Shown piece after piece: positions 43,990 through 52,981 of a DNA stretch of 64,000 nucleotides. The stretch is from Corynebacterium sp. (GTDB lineage Bacteria > Actinomycetota > Actinomycetes > Mycobacteriales > Mycobacteriaceae): positions 1 through 64,000 of the forward strand of contig NZ_JAUNKC010000001.1 in NCBI RefSeq assembly GCF_030532965.1, read 5' to 3'. Every line of letters begins with the position of its first letter. Position 1 is the first letter of the stretch. Under the pieces are notes generated by a model. That model did no database searches. It had not been told where the DNA came from and saw nothing but the letters and a program-made list of their open reading frames with translations. Both the position numbers and the translations under genes were made by a program.

Positions 43990-45879
43990 GTGGCCATCAC
44001 ACTCAATCTTTCAGACGTTGTTGATCAACGTTTCGCCCTGTACCGAGCCATCTCTGGCAAACCGAAATTCCGAACCGCACTGTCGCTGGCCGCGCTCGAC
44101 TGCGTCACCACTTCCGACGTCCACTTTGCCGATGTCGGTTCCGCAGTCATAAGCGATTGGGGCCCTTTTACCCGAATTGTTGCTGAGGTATTCGATCCGC
44201 GCTCACAATCAACCACAACCGTGTGTGTTTTTCCTTGTCATGATGTTAGTCTGAATTTCTGTGAAGAATGCACCTTTGAAAAGGACTGTGAGCATGTCAT
44301 TGCCGCACTGATTGCGGTTATTTGTCAAAAAACACATACCGATCCTGTCGAGCTTTTAGAAGCCTTCGACATGACCATTCCTACTACCTGGCCCAAAGTT
44401 AATCGCAGCCGCAGCAATAGCGGTATCAGTGGGGATCACATAGAACACACCGACAACATCCCTTCATCTGATTTGCTATCATTCGATGACGACGCTGTTG
44501 CTGCAGATCCCGTATCGCAGTTACTTGATTCCTTTCCTCACAACAGCCTCAGAGACCTTATCAATCAAGCCACAGTGGAGATTCCCGAATTTGCCCGCTG
44601 GTTGGATGAAAAAGCAACGATCGCACTGGGTAGTGACTCTGACATTGCCGCTATGCTCAACACCAAAGTTAAAAGCTTCAAAACCCTTTTCAAAAATTAT
44701 CACTCTGAAGATCAAAGACTGCTGAACGCGTTAAACGAGCTTTTAAGCATCATTGAGGAGCACACAAACCTTGGCCGCGGCAAGGCAGTGGTCAAGCAGA
44801 CTCGGAACTTGCTGGAATTCCTTGATTCCGCTTATGTTGATGAATTTAAACCCCATATGCAACGATTAATTTCACTGTATATTCGATTGGTCAAAGATAC
44901 CAAAGTTCGTCCCATCAACCTGGCAAAGTGGCTGCTGAAACAACAACTCGCCAACACCTTTGGCACCCAATTACTTATTTCCGACTTTTTGCCGCTTTTC
45001 AACGAAGCCGCCATTACTCACTATGAATCTTCGCTTCAAACATCCCTTTCTGAAGCCGAAGAAAACTACGAGTATTTCAGTTTTTTCTCTCCGGCTATTC
45101 CTTTGCTAGTGGAATTGAAGAAAGCACAAGGCGATTGGCAATCCGCACTGGAACTTCTTTTAGCACATGGCGAAGGATCTAAAGCACTGGAGTTAGTTTT
45201 CAAAGCCCCAGTATCTCTGGAGCAACAAACACGGTGGTTGATAACCATTAAAGACCTTGCTGACGAAACCCTGCTTCGGGTTTCTCAAATTTCCGATTCC
45301 TACCACATTTTTTACAATCTCATCTCAACCAACCAACTCGCAGCAGCAGAGCTATACCTACGCACCTACTACGCTGTCTTCCCATCCCCCGAGTGTTTAT
45401 TTAACCTCATGGTGCTCAACGAGTTGCAATCCGGGGCGCTCAACGACGACATCCATACACTGGTTAATGACACCTTTAATCACTTCGGACTGCCATCTGG
45501 GGTACATCAAGTAATCTACACACATCACGATCCAGCGGCCTTCAACGCGTTTATGGCAGACGTCGAAAATTACGGGCTTGAGCCTGACGTCTGGACACAA
45601 GTACTATGCCGGTTGACAATCTTAAACCCCACTTTGGCTGCCGAAATAGCTGCGCGACAGGCCTGGATGCATCTCGACAACACCGGTGAGTCTGCGTACT
45701 ATGGTGCCGCAAAAGTACTCAGCCGCATCCTTATTGCCAGTGAATTTCATTCTCAGACAGTACGCCAAGAAATTTCGAGCTACATTAACCAGGAGGTCGA
45801 AGAAATGAAATCCCGGTATTCCGCCCGCCGCCGAATGCACGCGATCTTTGCAGAGACATTTGCAAAGTTCGGTTTCTAG
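43990..45879 (+). CDS. SWIM-zinc-finger-like protein, tandem paralogue 1
   Basis: 629 residues, cytoplasmic. Near residues 78-100 a SWIM-like finger is visible: CEECTFEKDCEHVIAAL gives C-x-F-x3-C-x-H preceded by another Cys, a metal-binding module found in proteins acting with DNA or in chromatin. The rest is helical with a TPR-like look (SALELLLAHGEGSKALELVF and AAELYLRTYYAVF), no catalytic motif. GTG start 43990 follows ATAAAGGTAACTT. The protein is about 70% identical by eye to the gene at 46363. The function is unknown. Confidence 0.75.
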   Translation: MAITLNLSDVVDQRFALYRAISGKPKFRTALSLAALDCVTTSDVHFADVGSAVISDWGPFTRIVAEVFDPRSQSTTTVCVFPCHDVSLNFCEECTFEKDCEHVIAALIAVICQKTHTDPVELLEAFDMTIPTTWPKVNRSRSNSGISGDHIEHTDNIPSSDLLSFDDDAVAADPVSQLLDSFPHNSLRDLINQATVEIPEFARWLDEKATIALGSDSDIAAMLNTKVKSFKTLFKNYHSEDQRLLNALNELLSIIEEHTNLGRGKAVVKQTRNLLEFLDSAYVDEFKPHMQRLISLYIRLVKDTKVRPINLAKWLLKQQLANTFGTQLLISDFLPLFNEAAITHYESSLQTSLSEAEENYEYFSFFSPAIPLLVELKKAQGDWQSALELLLAHGEGSKALELVFKAPVSLEQQTRWLITIKDLADETLLRVSQISDSYHIFYNLISTNQLAAAELYLRTYYAVFPSPECLFNLMVLNELQSGALNDDIHTLVNDTFNHFGLPSGVHQVIYTHHDPAAFNAFMADVENYGLEPDVWTQVLCRLTILNPTLAAEIAARQAWMHLDNTGESAYYGAAKVLSRILIASEFHSQTVRQEISSYINQEVEEMKSRYSARRRMHAIFAETFAKFGF

Positions 45880-45932
45880 CCTTTCGCCGCTTTTTGACAC
45901 AGTGTTGGGCGGAGTCGGCGGCGTGGGTTTTC

Positions 45933-46262
45933 CTAAGTTGAACCCGAAGCTATGTGGCACCGCACTGTCGACTCCGAAGCCGACGCCTGTGAACTTTCAA
46001 TCTTGGTAAAGCGGCGTTCTATCCCAATTGTGGCTTGTCCCCATTGGCTTTCTGACGCCCGTTTTTGGTGCGCAGCAAACGCAGCCGGGTCGACAAACGA
46101 TTCTGATACTTCCCACACCAGCGGGTTAGCTGTTTGCACAACATCAAAGAATACGCAACCTTCTTCGTTGCGGGTTAAGGAAATATGTTCCGGCAAAAGT
46201 TCCTCCACCAGTATCAATTCAGCCTGGTTGGCACATATGAGTTGGCCGGTTAATATCACCAT
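45933..46262 (-). CDS. Antibiotic biosynthesis monooxygenase-like protein (ABM domain)
   Basis: 109 residues. The ABM fold is seen in LIVEELLPEHISLTRNEEGC, FFDVVQ, WEVSESFVDPAAFAAHQKR and the following Ser/Trp. These small proteins are cofactor-free oxygenases, or quinol monooxygenases such as YgiN. It is antisense between the two SWIM paralogues; no partner enzyme is apparent. ATG 46262 is preceded by GGGGACAGAGG-type text. Family solid, substrate unknown. Confidence 0.8.
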   Translation of the reverse strand: MVILTGQLICANQAELILVEELLPEHISLTRNEEGCVFFDVVQTANPLVWEVSESFVDPAAFAAHQKRASESQWGQATIGIERRFTKIESSQASASESTVRCHIASGST

Positions 46263-46362
46263 TTTCTCAAACCTCTGTCCCCCGCACCGACGTTATTAAT
46301 AAATATTTCCACTACACTTCGATGTAGGAATTTGCTCACTTATCATCGTATAAAGGTAACCC

Positions 46363-48258
46363 GTGACCATCACCCTTGATCTTTCCCGCGTCATCGACCA
46401 ACGTTTCGCACTGTATCGAAGCATCGCTGGCAAGCCGAAATTCCGAACCGCGCTGTCGCTGGCTGCGCTCGACTGCGTGACCACCTGCGACGTCACCTTC
46501 GCCGATATTGGCACTGCGGTCATGGGAGGTTGGGGCCCGTTTACCCGCATTGTTGCTGAGGTTTTCGACCCTCGCGCGGAAACAACCACCACGGTATTCG
46601 TATTTCCCTGCCACGATGCCGGCCTTAATTCCTGCACACGATGCACCTTTGATAAAAACTGCGAACACATCATCGCCGCGTTACTGGCGGTCACCTGCGA
46701 CGAGACCCAAACCGACCCCGTCGAACTGTTAGACACCTTCGGCATGACCATCCCCACCACCTGGCCGACAGTTAGTCGCGGCCGCAGCGATCACAGCAGC
46801 GGCAATGACACCAGCTATTCCTTCAACGATGACAGCACCACTACCGACGCGCTATCCTTCGACGACGACATCGTTGAGGCCGATCCCGTATCGCAATTTC
46901 TTGATTCCTTCCCCCACAGCACTCTTAGGCGGCTGATCGACCAAGCCGCCCACGAGGTACCCGAATTCGCCCGCTGGCTGGAAGAAAAATCCACCATTGC
47001 ACTCGGCAGCGACTCGGACATCGCCGCGATGCTGAACACCAAAGTCAAAGAATTCAAAACGCTTTTAAAGAGCTCCTACGGCAACGAGGCGAAACTCACC
47101 GCCGCCCTGGATGAGCTCTTAAAGATCATTGAAGAACACACCAACCTGGGCCGGGGCAAAGCCGTCGCAAAGCAAGCGCGAAACCTCCTGGAAATCCTCG
47201 ACTCCGCCTACAAACTCGAAGCGCTCAACCTACACATGCAGCAGCTGATTTCGCTGTATATCCGCCTGTGCCAAGACACCAACGTTCGCCCCATTAACCT
47301 GGCGAAATGGCTAGTGAAACAACAACTTGCCAACGCGGCACGCACCCAGCTTCATATCTCCGACTTTTTGCCGCTTTTCGACGACCCCGCCACCACCCAC
47401 TACGAAACCACCCTGCAAACCGCACACGCGGAAACCGAAGAATCCCACCAATTTTTCAGCTACTCCTCCCCCGCCTTCCCGCTGCTCGTGGCGTTTAAAC
47501 AAGCCCAAGGCGACTGGCACGCCGCGCTGGAACTCCTGCTCGCAAAAGGCAAAGGAACGAAAGCACTTGCGCTGGTTTTCCGCGCTCCGGTATCCCTGGA
47601 ACAACAAACCCAGTGGTTAACCACCATCAAAAACCGCGCCGCCGACGGCTCCCTCAAAGCCGACAGCGCCAGCACGTCACATGACGTCTTTTCCACCCTC
47701 ATCGCCACGAACCAACTGGCGGCGGCGGAACTCTATCTACGCACTTACTACGCCATTGCACCAACCGCCGAATGCTTCTTTAATCTCATGGTGCTCAATG
47801 AAATCCAATCTGGCGCACTCTCCGACGACCTTCGCGCACTGCTTGACACCACCAACGGCTATTTCGGCATGCAATCCGGGCTGCACCAAGCGATCTTTAC
47901 CCACCACCAACCGGCGGAATTCAACAAACTCATGTCCAATCCCGAAAACTACGGATTCGACGCCGACACCTGGAAACGCGAACTAAGCTGGCTGGCAATC
48001 GTCAACCCCGCTCTCGCCGCCGACATCGCCGTCCAGCACGCGTGGCAACAACTGGAAAACGTCGGCGAAACCGCGTACTACAACGCCGCGAAAGTACTCA
48101 ACCGGGTCCTCACCGCCAGCGAATTCCACTCCCCGACGACACAACAAGAAACCAAAAATTACCTCAAAAAAGCAATCACCGACATGGAAGCACGCTACTC
48201 CACCCGCCGCCGCATGCGGGAGATCTTCGACGAGACATTCGCAAAGTTCGGGTTGTAA
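46363..48258 (+). CDS. SWIM-zinc-finger-like protein, tandem paralogue 2
   Basis: 631 residues, same architecture as 43990-45879: an N-terminal LDLSRVIDQRFALYRSIAGK block shared almost word for word, a SWIM-like finger CTRCTFDKNCEHIIAALLAV (about residues 88-107), then helical repeats to the basic end YSTRRRMREIFDETF. GTG start follows ATAAAGGTAACCC, also shared with copy 1. Codon use differs: copy 2 is GC-richer, copy 1 AT-richer, so the copies have diverged or one was acquired. No function is known. Confidence 0.75.
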   Translation: MTITLDLSRVIDQRFALYRSIAGKPKFRTALSLAALDCVTTCDVTFADIGTAVMGGWGPFTRIVAEVFDPRAETTTTVFVFPCHDAGLNSCTRCTFDKNCEHIIAALLAVTCDETQTDPVELLDTFGMTIPTTWPTVSRGRSDHSSGNDTSYSFNDDSTTTDALSFDDDIVEADPVSQFLDSFPHSTLRRLIDQAAHEVPEFARWLEEKSTIALGSDSDIAAMLNTKVKEFKTLLKSSYGNEAKLTAALDELLKIIEEHTNLGRGKAVAKQARNLLEILDSAYKLEALNLHMQQLISLYIRLCQDTNVRPINLAKWLVKQQLANAARTQLHISDFLPLFDDPATTHYETTLQTAHAETEESHQFFSYSSPAFPLLVAFKQAQGDWHAALELLLAKGKGTKALALVFRAPVSLEQQTQWLTTIKNRAADGSLKADSASTSHDVFSTLIATNQLAAAELYLRTYYAIAPTAECFFNLMVLNEIQSGALSDDLRALLDTTNGYFGMQSGLHQAIFTHHQPAEFNKLMSNPENYGFDADTWKRELSWLAIVNPALAADIAVQHAWQQLENVGETAYYNAAKVLNRVLTASEFHSPTTQQETKNYLKKAITDMEARYSTRRRMREIFDETFAKFGL

Positions 48259-48808
48259 GTCTGCAGCCAAATGTCTCCCTCATCCACAACGTTGACGGAG
48301 ACTGCCACCTAAACGTCTGGTTGTCATTTTCGCTTACCTGCTTAAGACGACGAACGAGAGCTTTAGTGTACTTTTCAGGATCTAGATTCCCAGCAGGAAT
48401 AATCGGAAGGCATAATCCCAGTCCAGCCAACTCAGTCGCCAGTTGAACGAACCCATCCCGATGGCGATGCCTCGGATGAGCCGGATTCCGATAATCACCT
48501 TTTCCGAAGCAGTCGTAGATGATGACGTCAGCACGGTCAGAAAATACGTTTGGCAGCGACCTAATCAGACGCGATGGTATCCAGGAAGGCTCAGGCGGCG
48601 GACCTTGATATGACCGCGTCCCGCCAGCGCGGCGGCGCTCAGGAGGGGTCAGCCGCAGGGACTGCTGTTCGGCGGAGTCGGCAACCATCGCGGTGATGGC
48701 TAGGCGGTCATCGATGGTGGCGAACCGCCATCCCTTTGTTTGGGCGGGCGGCGGGTTGGTTGGCAGGGCTTGGCTGACGGGGCCTGACGCGCCAGGAATC
48801 GCCGTCAC
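48176..48808 (-). CDS. Uncertain ORF, possible gene remnant
   Basis: A 210-codon frame whose last about 30 codons lie antisense inside the SWIM gene, so at least its end is doubtful. The middle part reads like protein (ADVIIYDCFGKGDYRNP, ATELAGLGLCLPIIPAGNLD, KALVRRLKQVSENDNQ), while the N-terminal third is Pro/Arg-rich. No family recognised. It may be a truncated gene whose true C-terminus was lost. Confidence 0.25.
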   Translation of the reverse strand: MTAIPGASGPVSQALPTNPPPAQTKGWRFATIDDRLAITAMVADSAEQQSLRLTPPERRRAGGTRSYQGPPPEPSWIPSRLIRSLPNVFSDRADVIIYDCFGKGDYRNPAHPRHRHRDGFVQLATELAGLGLCLPIIPAGNLDPEKYTKALVRRLKQVSENDNQTFRWQSPSTLWMRETFGCRLTTRTLRMSRRRSPACGGGWSSVLPCR

Positions 48809-48879
48809 GGCCGACTAGTAACACTGGTCGCACTTATGACGGTGATGCGGTGCTGGGGCATGTTCCCGGCAAGACCTAG

Positions 48880-49791
48880 TCACACTGTTGACGCATCCGA
48901 GGAGGCGGTCGCAGCATCCAAATGATCGTGCAGGATGGCCTCCAGGAAAGATAGGGCAGCGGGGCTTGGGTTGAACTCGTTCCAGGCCAAATACTCGACT
49001 CTCCGGGGGCCGTCGACAAGCGGGACTGTGACGACATCCGGATCATGCGGGATGACATGAGCAGAGAGCATCCCGATCGCGAGTTCGTTGCGAATGATGC
49101 CGAGGATCAGATCGGTGGTCATAATCTCAAAAGCGACATCGCGGTGCAGCCCCGCAGCCTGGAAAGCGATATCGCTTTGAGCACGTCCAGCAGATCCGGC
49201 CGGGAAATCGACAAATGTCTCATCCGCGAGGTCGGCAAGGCGCAGGCGCTTACGCTGCGCCAAGCGATGACCCGCAGGCAGCGTTGCCACCAGTGCTTCG
49301 TGGGAGAGTTCGCGGAAGGCCAGCCCTTGGGGTGGCGTGCACTCGGCGAGCCCGAGGAACGCCACGTCCAGCCGTCCTGCTTGAATGTCGCTGACAAATT
49401 GTTCGCTGCCGCCGCCGCGCAGGCGTACCTGCACCGCGGGATGTGTCGTGTGGAAACTTGCCAGCACCCTCGGGATATCGACGGCAGCAACCGTCGGGAT
49501 CACACCGATCGTGAGGGTGCCACGCACCTGACCCTCGGCGGCTGCGGCATCCACCATGGCCCGTTCGGTTGCCTGTAGCGCTTCACGGGCAGAAGCCACG
49601 AAGGCTTCGCCCGCGGCGGTGAGCTCCACGCGACGCGATGTACGGGCGAATAACTGCACGCCAAGCTCCCGCTCGAGCGCCTTGATCTGGTGGCTAAGCG
49701 CTGACTGCACCACGAAGCAGCGCTCTGCTGCCCTAGTGAAACTGCCTTCTTCGGCGATGGCAACCGCGTATCGCATCTGTTGCAACTCCAT
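48880..49791 (-). CDS. LysR-type transcriptional regulator
   Basis: 303 residues. The N-terminal winged helix-turn-helix is in SFTRAAERCFVVQSALSHQI (about residues 17-36), followed by the usual LERELGVQLFARTSRRVELT and a two-lobed effector domain. Start ATG 49791. It is divergent from the EamA transporter gene at 49871, sharing a short intergenic region of 79 bases, so it probably controls that gene and itself. GC content is higher than the window average. Confidence 0.9.
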   Translation of the reverse strand: MELQQMRYAVAIAEEGSFTRAAERCFVVQSALSHQIKALERELGVQLFARTSRRVELTAAGEAFVASAREALQATERAMVDAAAAEGQVRGTLTIGVIPTVAAVDIPRVLASFHTTHPAVQVRLRGGGSEQFVSDIQAGRLDVAFLGLAECTPPQGLAFRELSHEALVATLPAGHRLAQRKRLRLADLADETFVDFPAGSAGRAQSDIAFQAAGLHRDVAFEIMTTDLILGIIRNELAIGMLSAHVIPHDPDVVTVPLVDGPRRVEYLAWNEFNPSPAALSFLEAILHDHLDAATASSDASTV

Positions 49792-49870
49792 GCATTCATG
49801 ATACTTGTGCATAATTGAAATGAAAAACATGTATTGGACTCATATTAAGTTTGCCAATAACCTGAACGCC

Positions 49871-50764
49871 ATGACAACAAATACCCACGTCAACGGGAAT
49901 CAGGCAGGATGGATCGCCCTGACCGCATTGGCGCCGATCGTGTGGGGAACCACCTACATCGTCACCACTCACCTCTTGCCCGACGGGCACCCCATCTTCG
50001 CCGCGTTCATGCGGACCTTGCCGCCGGGAATCATCGCGCTCGCATTGTCACGCCAACTCCCACGCGGGCACTGGTGGTGGAAAAGTCTTGTTCTTGGTGG
50101 TTTGAACATGGCAGCATTCTTTCCCCTCCTGTTCGTTGCCGCGCAACGGCTCCCGGGCGGGGTGGCCGCAACGCTTGGCGCGATCCAACCCATCTTGATT
50201 GCCTTCCTCGCGGTCCTCATCCTCCGCGAGCGACTCTCAGGCTGGCGGCTCTGGTGGGGCGTCGCCGGGATGGTTGGGGTCGGCATGGTCGTGTTAGGCC
50301 CCGACGCGGCTCTCGATCCGGTAGGTATCTTCGCTGGAATAGCCGGTGCCGCATCGATGGGCACCGGCGTCGTCCTCACCAAGCTGTGGGGACGTCCCGA
50401 CCATGTGAGCGCCGTGGGCCTGGCTGGTTGGCAGCTCACCGCAGCAGGCCTACTGCTACTGATCCCCGCACTCGTTGTGGACGGTATCCCTGAGCACATC
50501 GACGCAGCCGCGTGGGTCGGCTATGCCTGGCTCGGCCTCTTTGGCGCCCTCCTGACCTACACCATCTGGTTCGCTGGCATCCGGAACCTATCCGTGACCC
50601 CAACGGCCCTGCTAGGACTATTGTCCCCCTTGACTGCTGCACTCCTTGGCGCGCTCATCGTCGGCGAATCCCTCAACCTCCTGCAACTGGTCGGTTTCGC
50701 CACCGCACTCACAGCACTGTTCGCAGGCCAAGTGCCCGCCACCAGGAAAAAGAAAACCTCTTAA
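49871..50764 (+). CDS. EamA family (DMT) transporter
   Basis: 297 residues with ten membrane helices in two five-helix repeats. The first repeat has APIVWGTTYIVTTHLLP and the RLPGGVAATLGAIQPILIA segment; the second ends LLGLLSPLTAALLGALIVGE, a motif of EamA. Such carriers export amino acids or metabolites. Start ATG 49871 is preferred over 49805, because a divergent regulator begins at 49791. The basic end PATRKKKTS is cytoplasmic. Confidence 0.87.
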   Translation: MTTNTHVNGNQAGWIALTALAPIVWGTTYIVTTHLLPDGHPIFAAFMRTLPPGIIALALSRQLPRGHWWWKSLVLGGLNMAAFFPLLFVAAQRLPGGVAATLGAIQPILIAFLAVLILRERLSGWRLWWGVAGMVGVGMVVLGPDAALDPVGIFAGIAGAASMGTGVVLTKLWGRPDHVSAVGLAGWQLTAAGLLLLIPALVVDGIPEHIDAAAWVGYAWLGLFGALLTYTIWFAGIRNLSVTPTALLGLLSPLTAALLGALIVGESLNLLQLVGFATALTALFAGQVPATRKKKTS

Positions 50765-50888
50765 AAACTGGTCAAGTATCGGCGTAGCAACCGCACTGAG
50801 CCGCTTAAGGTCTTCCTAGACGAACAAAGCCATAACTGGAGTTACCCTTGGTTGGCGGACATTGGATTAAGGCGGATTTGATGTCCGT

Positions 50889-51083
50889 TTGGACCGAAGG
50901 AGATGGAAAACCATCATCGAAGCACGCACCTCAGTCGCCCGCTGGATCGAAGAAGTCTACAACCGACAACGCAGACACTCATACCTCAACATGGCAACGC
51001 CCGTAGATTATGAAAACCAACACAACCACCTAAAATTTGCGGGAAACCCCAGGCTGCTGGGTCTTTTTCGGAAGAACTGTTAA
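50889..51083 (+). pseudogene. IS3-family transposase (OrfB) fragment
   Basis: 64 codons with EARTSVARWIEEVYNRQRRH and a YLNMATPVDYE motif, the end of the DDE integrase of IS3 elements. The catalytic core and OrfA are missing. The segment after the EamA stop (50765-50888) contains more IS-like text but no readable frame. It shows that the LysR/EamA pair lies next to a past insertion. Confidence 0.75.
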
Positions 51084-51291
51084 TGGCGGAGCCATGTATT
51101 CCTGTACCAAATCAACAGCTAAAAACACCCTACTGGAGACTGTTTGTAGTGTGTGAGGGGTTTGTGCCCTTCACGCACAATTGGCGGGTACCGATCCGCA
51201 TTACGGAAAGCAAACGTCACAACGCATCTACGGTGTGGAAAGCAGGATACGCAGACTTTGCTTCCCCTTTGAGCGGTGACGGGACGTTTGC
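51084..51291. other. Intergenic region after the IS3 fragment
   Basis: A plus-strand open frame (51083-51295) contains no motif, has no binding site and was not called. Nothing else was recognised. Confidence 0.3.
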
Positions 51292-51780
51292 CTAGAGGCG
51301 ACTCATACACTCATCGATGTAAACGCGGGAGAGAGCTTGGCCAGCGGCCTCGGTTGTGTCGTCGTAGGCGGCGGTCATCGCGCTGATGTCGTCGATTGAG
51401 GTCACCGCAGTCTGCAAGTAGGTCTTCCAGATGGCAAACTCTTCCTCCAGCCCCTCCGGTGGAGTGGTGATCTGCTCAACGAGGGCAAGTTTCATTTTCA
51501 CTTGGTCGGCAGAGGCCATGCCTGAAATGTTTGCAGTGAACGTCGTGGCTGCGGTATCGATGTCGGTGAGCATCACCTCACAGAAGGATCCGTCGGTCGC
51601 GGCGGGGTCTTTTTTCTCGGGTTTTTCCGGAGAAGTGCTCGATGCAGGAGCCGTGGCTACCGTGTCAGATGCTGCGGTGTCGCTGGCATTGCTGCTGACG
51701 GAATCGTTGCTACAGCCAGCAATACTTACAGCTATGGATGTCAGGAGGGTGAGGGTGCCAAGGGTCCGGGATATTTTCAT
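51292..51780 (-). CDS. Putative lipoprotein
   Basis: 162 residues. Signal peptide with lipobox SIAGCSND (lipidated Cys about 22), then a Ser/Thr/Pro/Ala-rich linker (about 25-60), then a helical domain with Cys at FCEVMLTDID and ECMSRL, which may form a disulfide. Start ATG 51780; the longer frame to 51816 is less likely. Such small surface lipoproteins are common in corynebacteria. No family recognised. Confidence 0.7.
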   Translation of the reverse strand: MKISRTLGTLTLLTSIAVSIAGCSNDSVSSNASDTAASDTVATAPASSTSPEKPEKKDPAATDGSFCEVMLTDIDTAATTFTANISGMASADQVKMKLALVEQITTPPEGLEEEFAIWKTYLQTAVTSIDDISAMTAAYDDTTEAAGQALSRVYIDECMSRL

Positions 51781-52083
51781 GCCCCGCAGTATATTGACTA
51801 CCGTGGATATTGTCATTCAAATTTAGTCAATTATTAAAGGAGTCTCAGCGCATGGGGGTGCATTGTTCGATCGGGGACGGGGCTGGATCCGGCTCCTTGC
51901 CAGTTTTTTCTAGGTTTGGAGTGCGTTGTTCATTTTGTAAGGACTTCTGGCATTCAGGGATTGAGTGCATAACCTTCTGCGCCCCTAACGCAGCCCGCGA
52001 AAATTCTCCCGCATTCGTTATCCGTGACGACTGCCACGTTCAGAGAGTTTGCAAGTTCTCACCGTCCGCGTTTCTTCGAGCTT
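51781..52083. other. Intergenic region, about 300 bp, no gene seen
   Basis: Lies between the lipoprotein gene and the ABC-F remnant. Plus-strand frames here are interrupted and contain Cys-rich chance text. It may include the decayed N-terminus of the ABC-F gene, but no motif could be read. Confidence 0.3.
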
Positions 52084-52558
52084 GTATTCGGCGAACATTT
52101 GCTCATTGCAGGATCACACGGTGCTGGTAAATCCACCCTTCTGCGCTGGATAAACTCTGGTCAAGCCCAAGACTAATCATCAGCATCGGGTTCAATTACT
52201 TTCTACAGGTCGAATGGTGCCGCAGTCCAGCGACATCCACGTCGTGGCGATCCTGGCCTCACTGAGAAACTATGGACTACTAGGATCAACGCACTAAGTT
52301 TTGGTGTTTTGCATCCTTCGTTGTGGAATAACCCAATCCCCACCGATCGGTCGGCAACCAACGCCGGGTGCAGATCGCACTGGCCATTGCAAACGCACCC
52401 AACAACCTTGTACCAATTACCTTCACTTTTCGACGATTGCGGTGCTGGAATCAGTATTGTTCACGTGGAATGGCACACTCATCGTAGCCAGCCACGACCG
52501 CTGGCTTATTGAACATTGGAATAAGCACCACATCGAGATTGCCGCACCAGTGGCATAG
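52084..52558 (+). pseudogene. Decayed ABC-F ATPase gene
   Basis: Three pieces of one protein lie in different frames. First LVFGEHLLIAGSHGAGKSTL with a perfect Walker A and LLRWI (about 52084-52175), then SVGNQRRVQIALAIANAPN, the signature helix (about 52350-52415), then a piece from about 52415 to the TAG at 52556 with VASHDRWLIEHWNKHH, the H-loop end. Large parts between are missing. ABC-F proteins protect ribosomes from antibiotics or act in translation. Clearly inactive. Confidence 0.8.
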
Positions 52559-52605
52559 CTGAACGATAAAATTCGGAATCCTGTCTAGGCTGCTAAAAGT
52601 AGTAA

Positions 52606-52634
52606 ACACCCAGCGACAACCTGTCGGTGGGTGT
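52606..52634 (-). terminator. Hairpin after higA
   Basis: ACACCC (52606-52611) pairs with GGGTGT (52629-52634), and inside it CGACA with TGTCG over a three-base loop. It lies 40 bases past the higA stop. On the minus strand no long T-run follows; it may be a bidirectional terminator. Confidence 0.6.
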
Positions 52635-52673
52635 CTTGCATCGTGAAGTTAAACAGAATCGACTTTTTGTCTG

Positions 52674-52973
52674 TTAAGCGGCATCAAGTGGTTGAATTTC
52701 CGCGATTTGCTCGCCGACCTTTTCCTCTGCCAGTTCGAGCTCGTAGCGTGATTGCAGGTTTAACCAAAACTTCGGCTCCATACCAAAGTACTTCCCTAGC
52801 CGAAGTGCAGTATCGGCAGTGATTCCGCGCTTCCCATGCACAATCTCGTTGATTCGGCGCGGTGGCACGCCAATTGACACAGCCAGTTTGTTCTGGGTTA
52901 TTCCGAACCCCTTGATAAAATCCTCCATCAAGACTTCACCAGGGTGAATCGGAGGATAAAGCTTCTCAGTCAT
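52674..52973 (-). CDS. higA: HigA-type antitoxin
   Basis: 99 residues, helix-turn-helix of the HigA/VapI group: IHPGEVLMEDFIKGFGITQ (about 9-27), VPPRRINEIVHGKRGITADT with the recognition helix, and LGKYFGMEPKFWLNLQSRYE, the classical signature. It binds its operator and the HigB toxin. ATG 52973 has GAGGTGC upstream. It is complete, while the toxin gene just upstream (higB) is broken. The usual gene order, toxin first, is kept. Confidence 0.92.
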   Translation of the reverse strand: MTEKLYPPIHPGEVLMEDFIKGFGITQNKLAVSIGVPPRRINEIVHGKRGITADTALRLGKYFGMEPKFWLNLQSRYELELAEEKVGEQIAEIQPLDAA

Positions 52974-52981
52974 ATCGCACC

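Noticed and set aside
51083..51295. 70-residue plus-strand open frame after the IS3 fragment
   Set aside because: No motif and no binding site, and it ends antisense to the lipoprotein gene.
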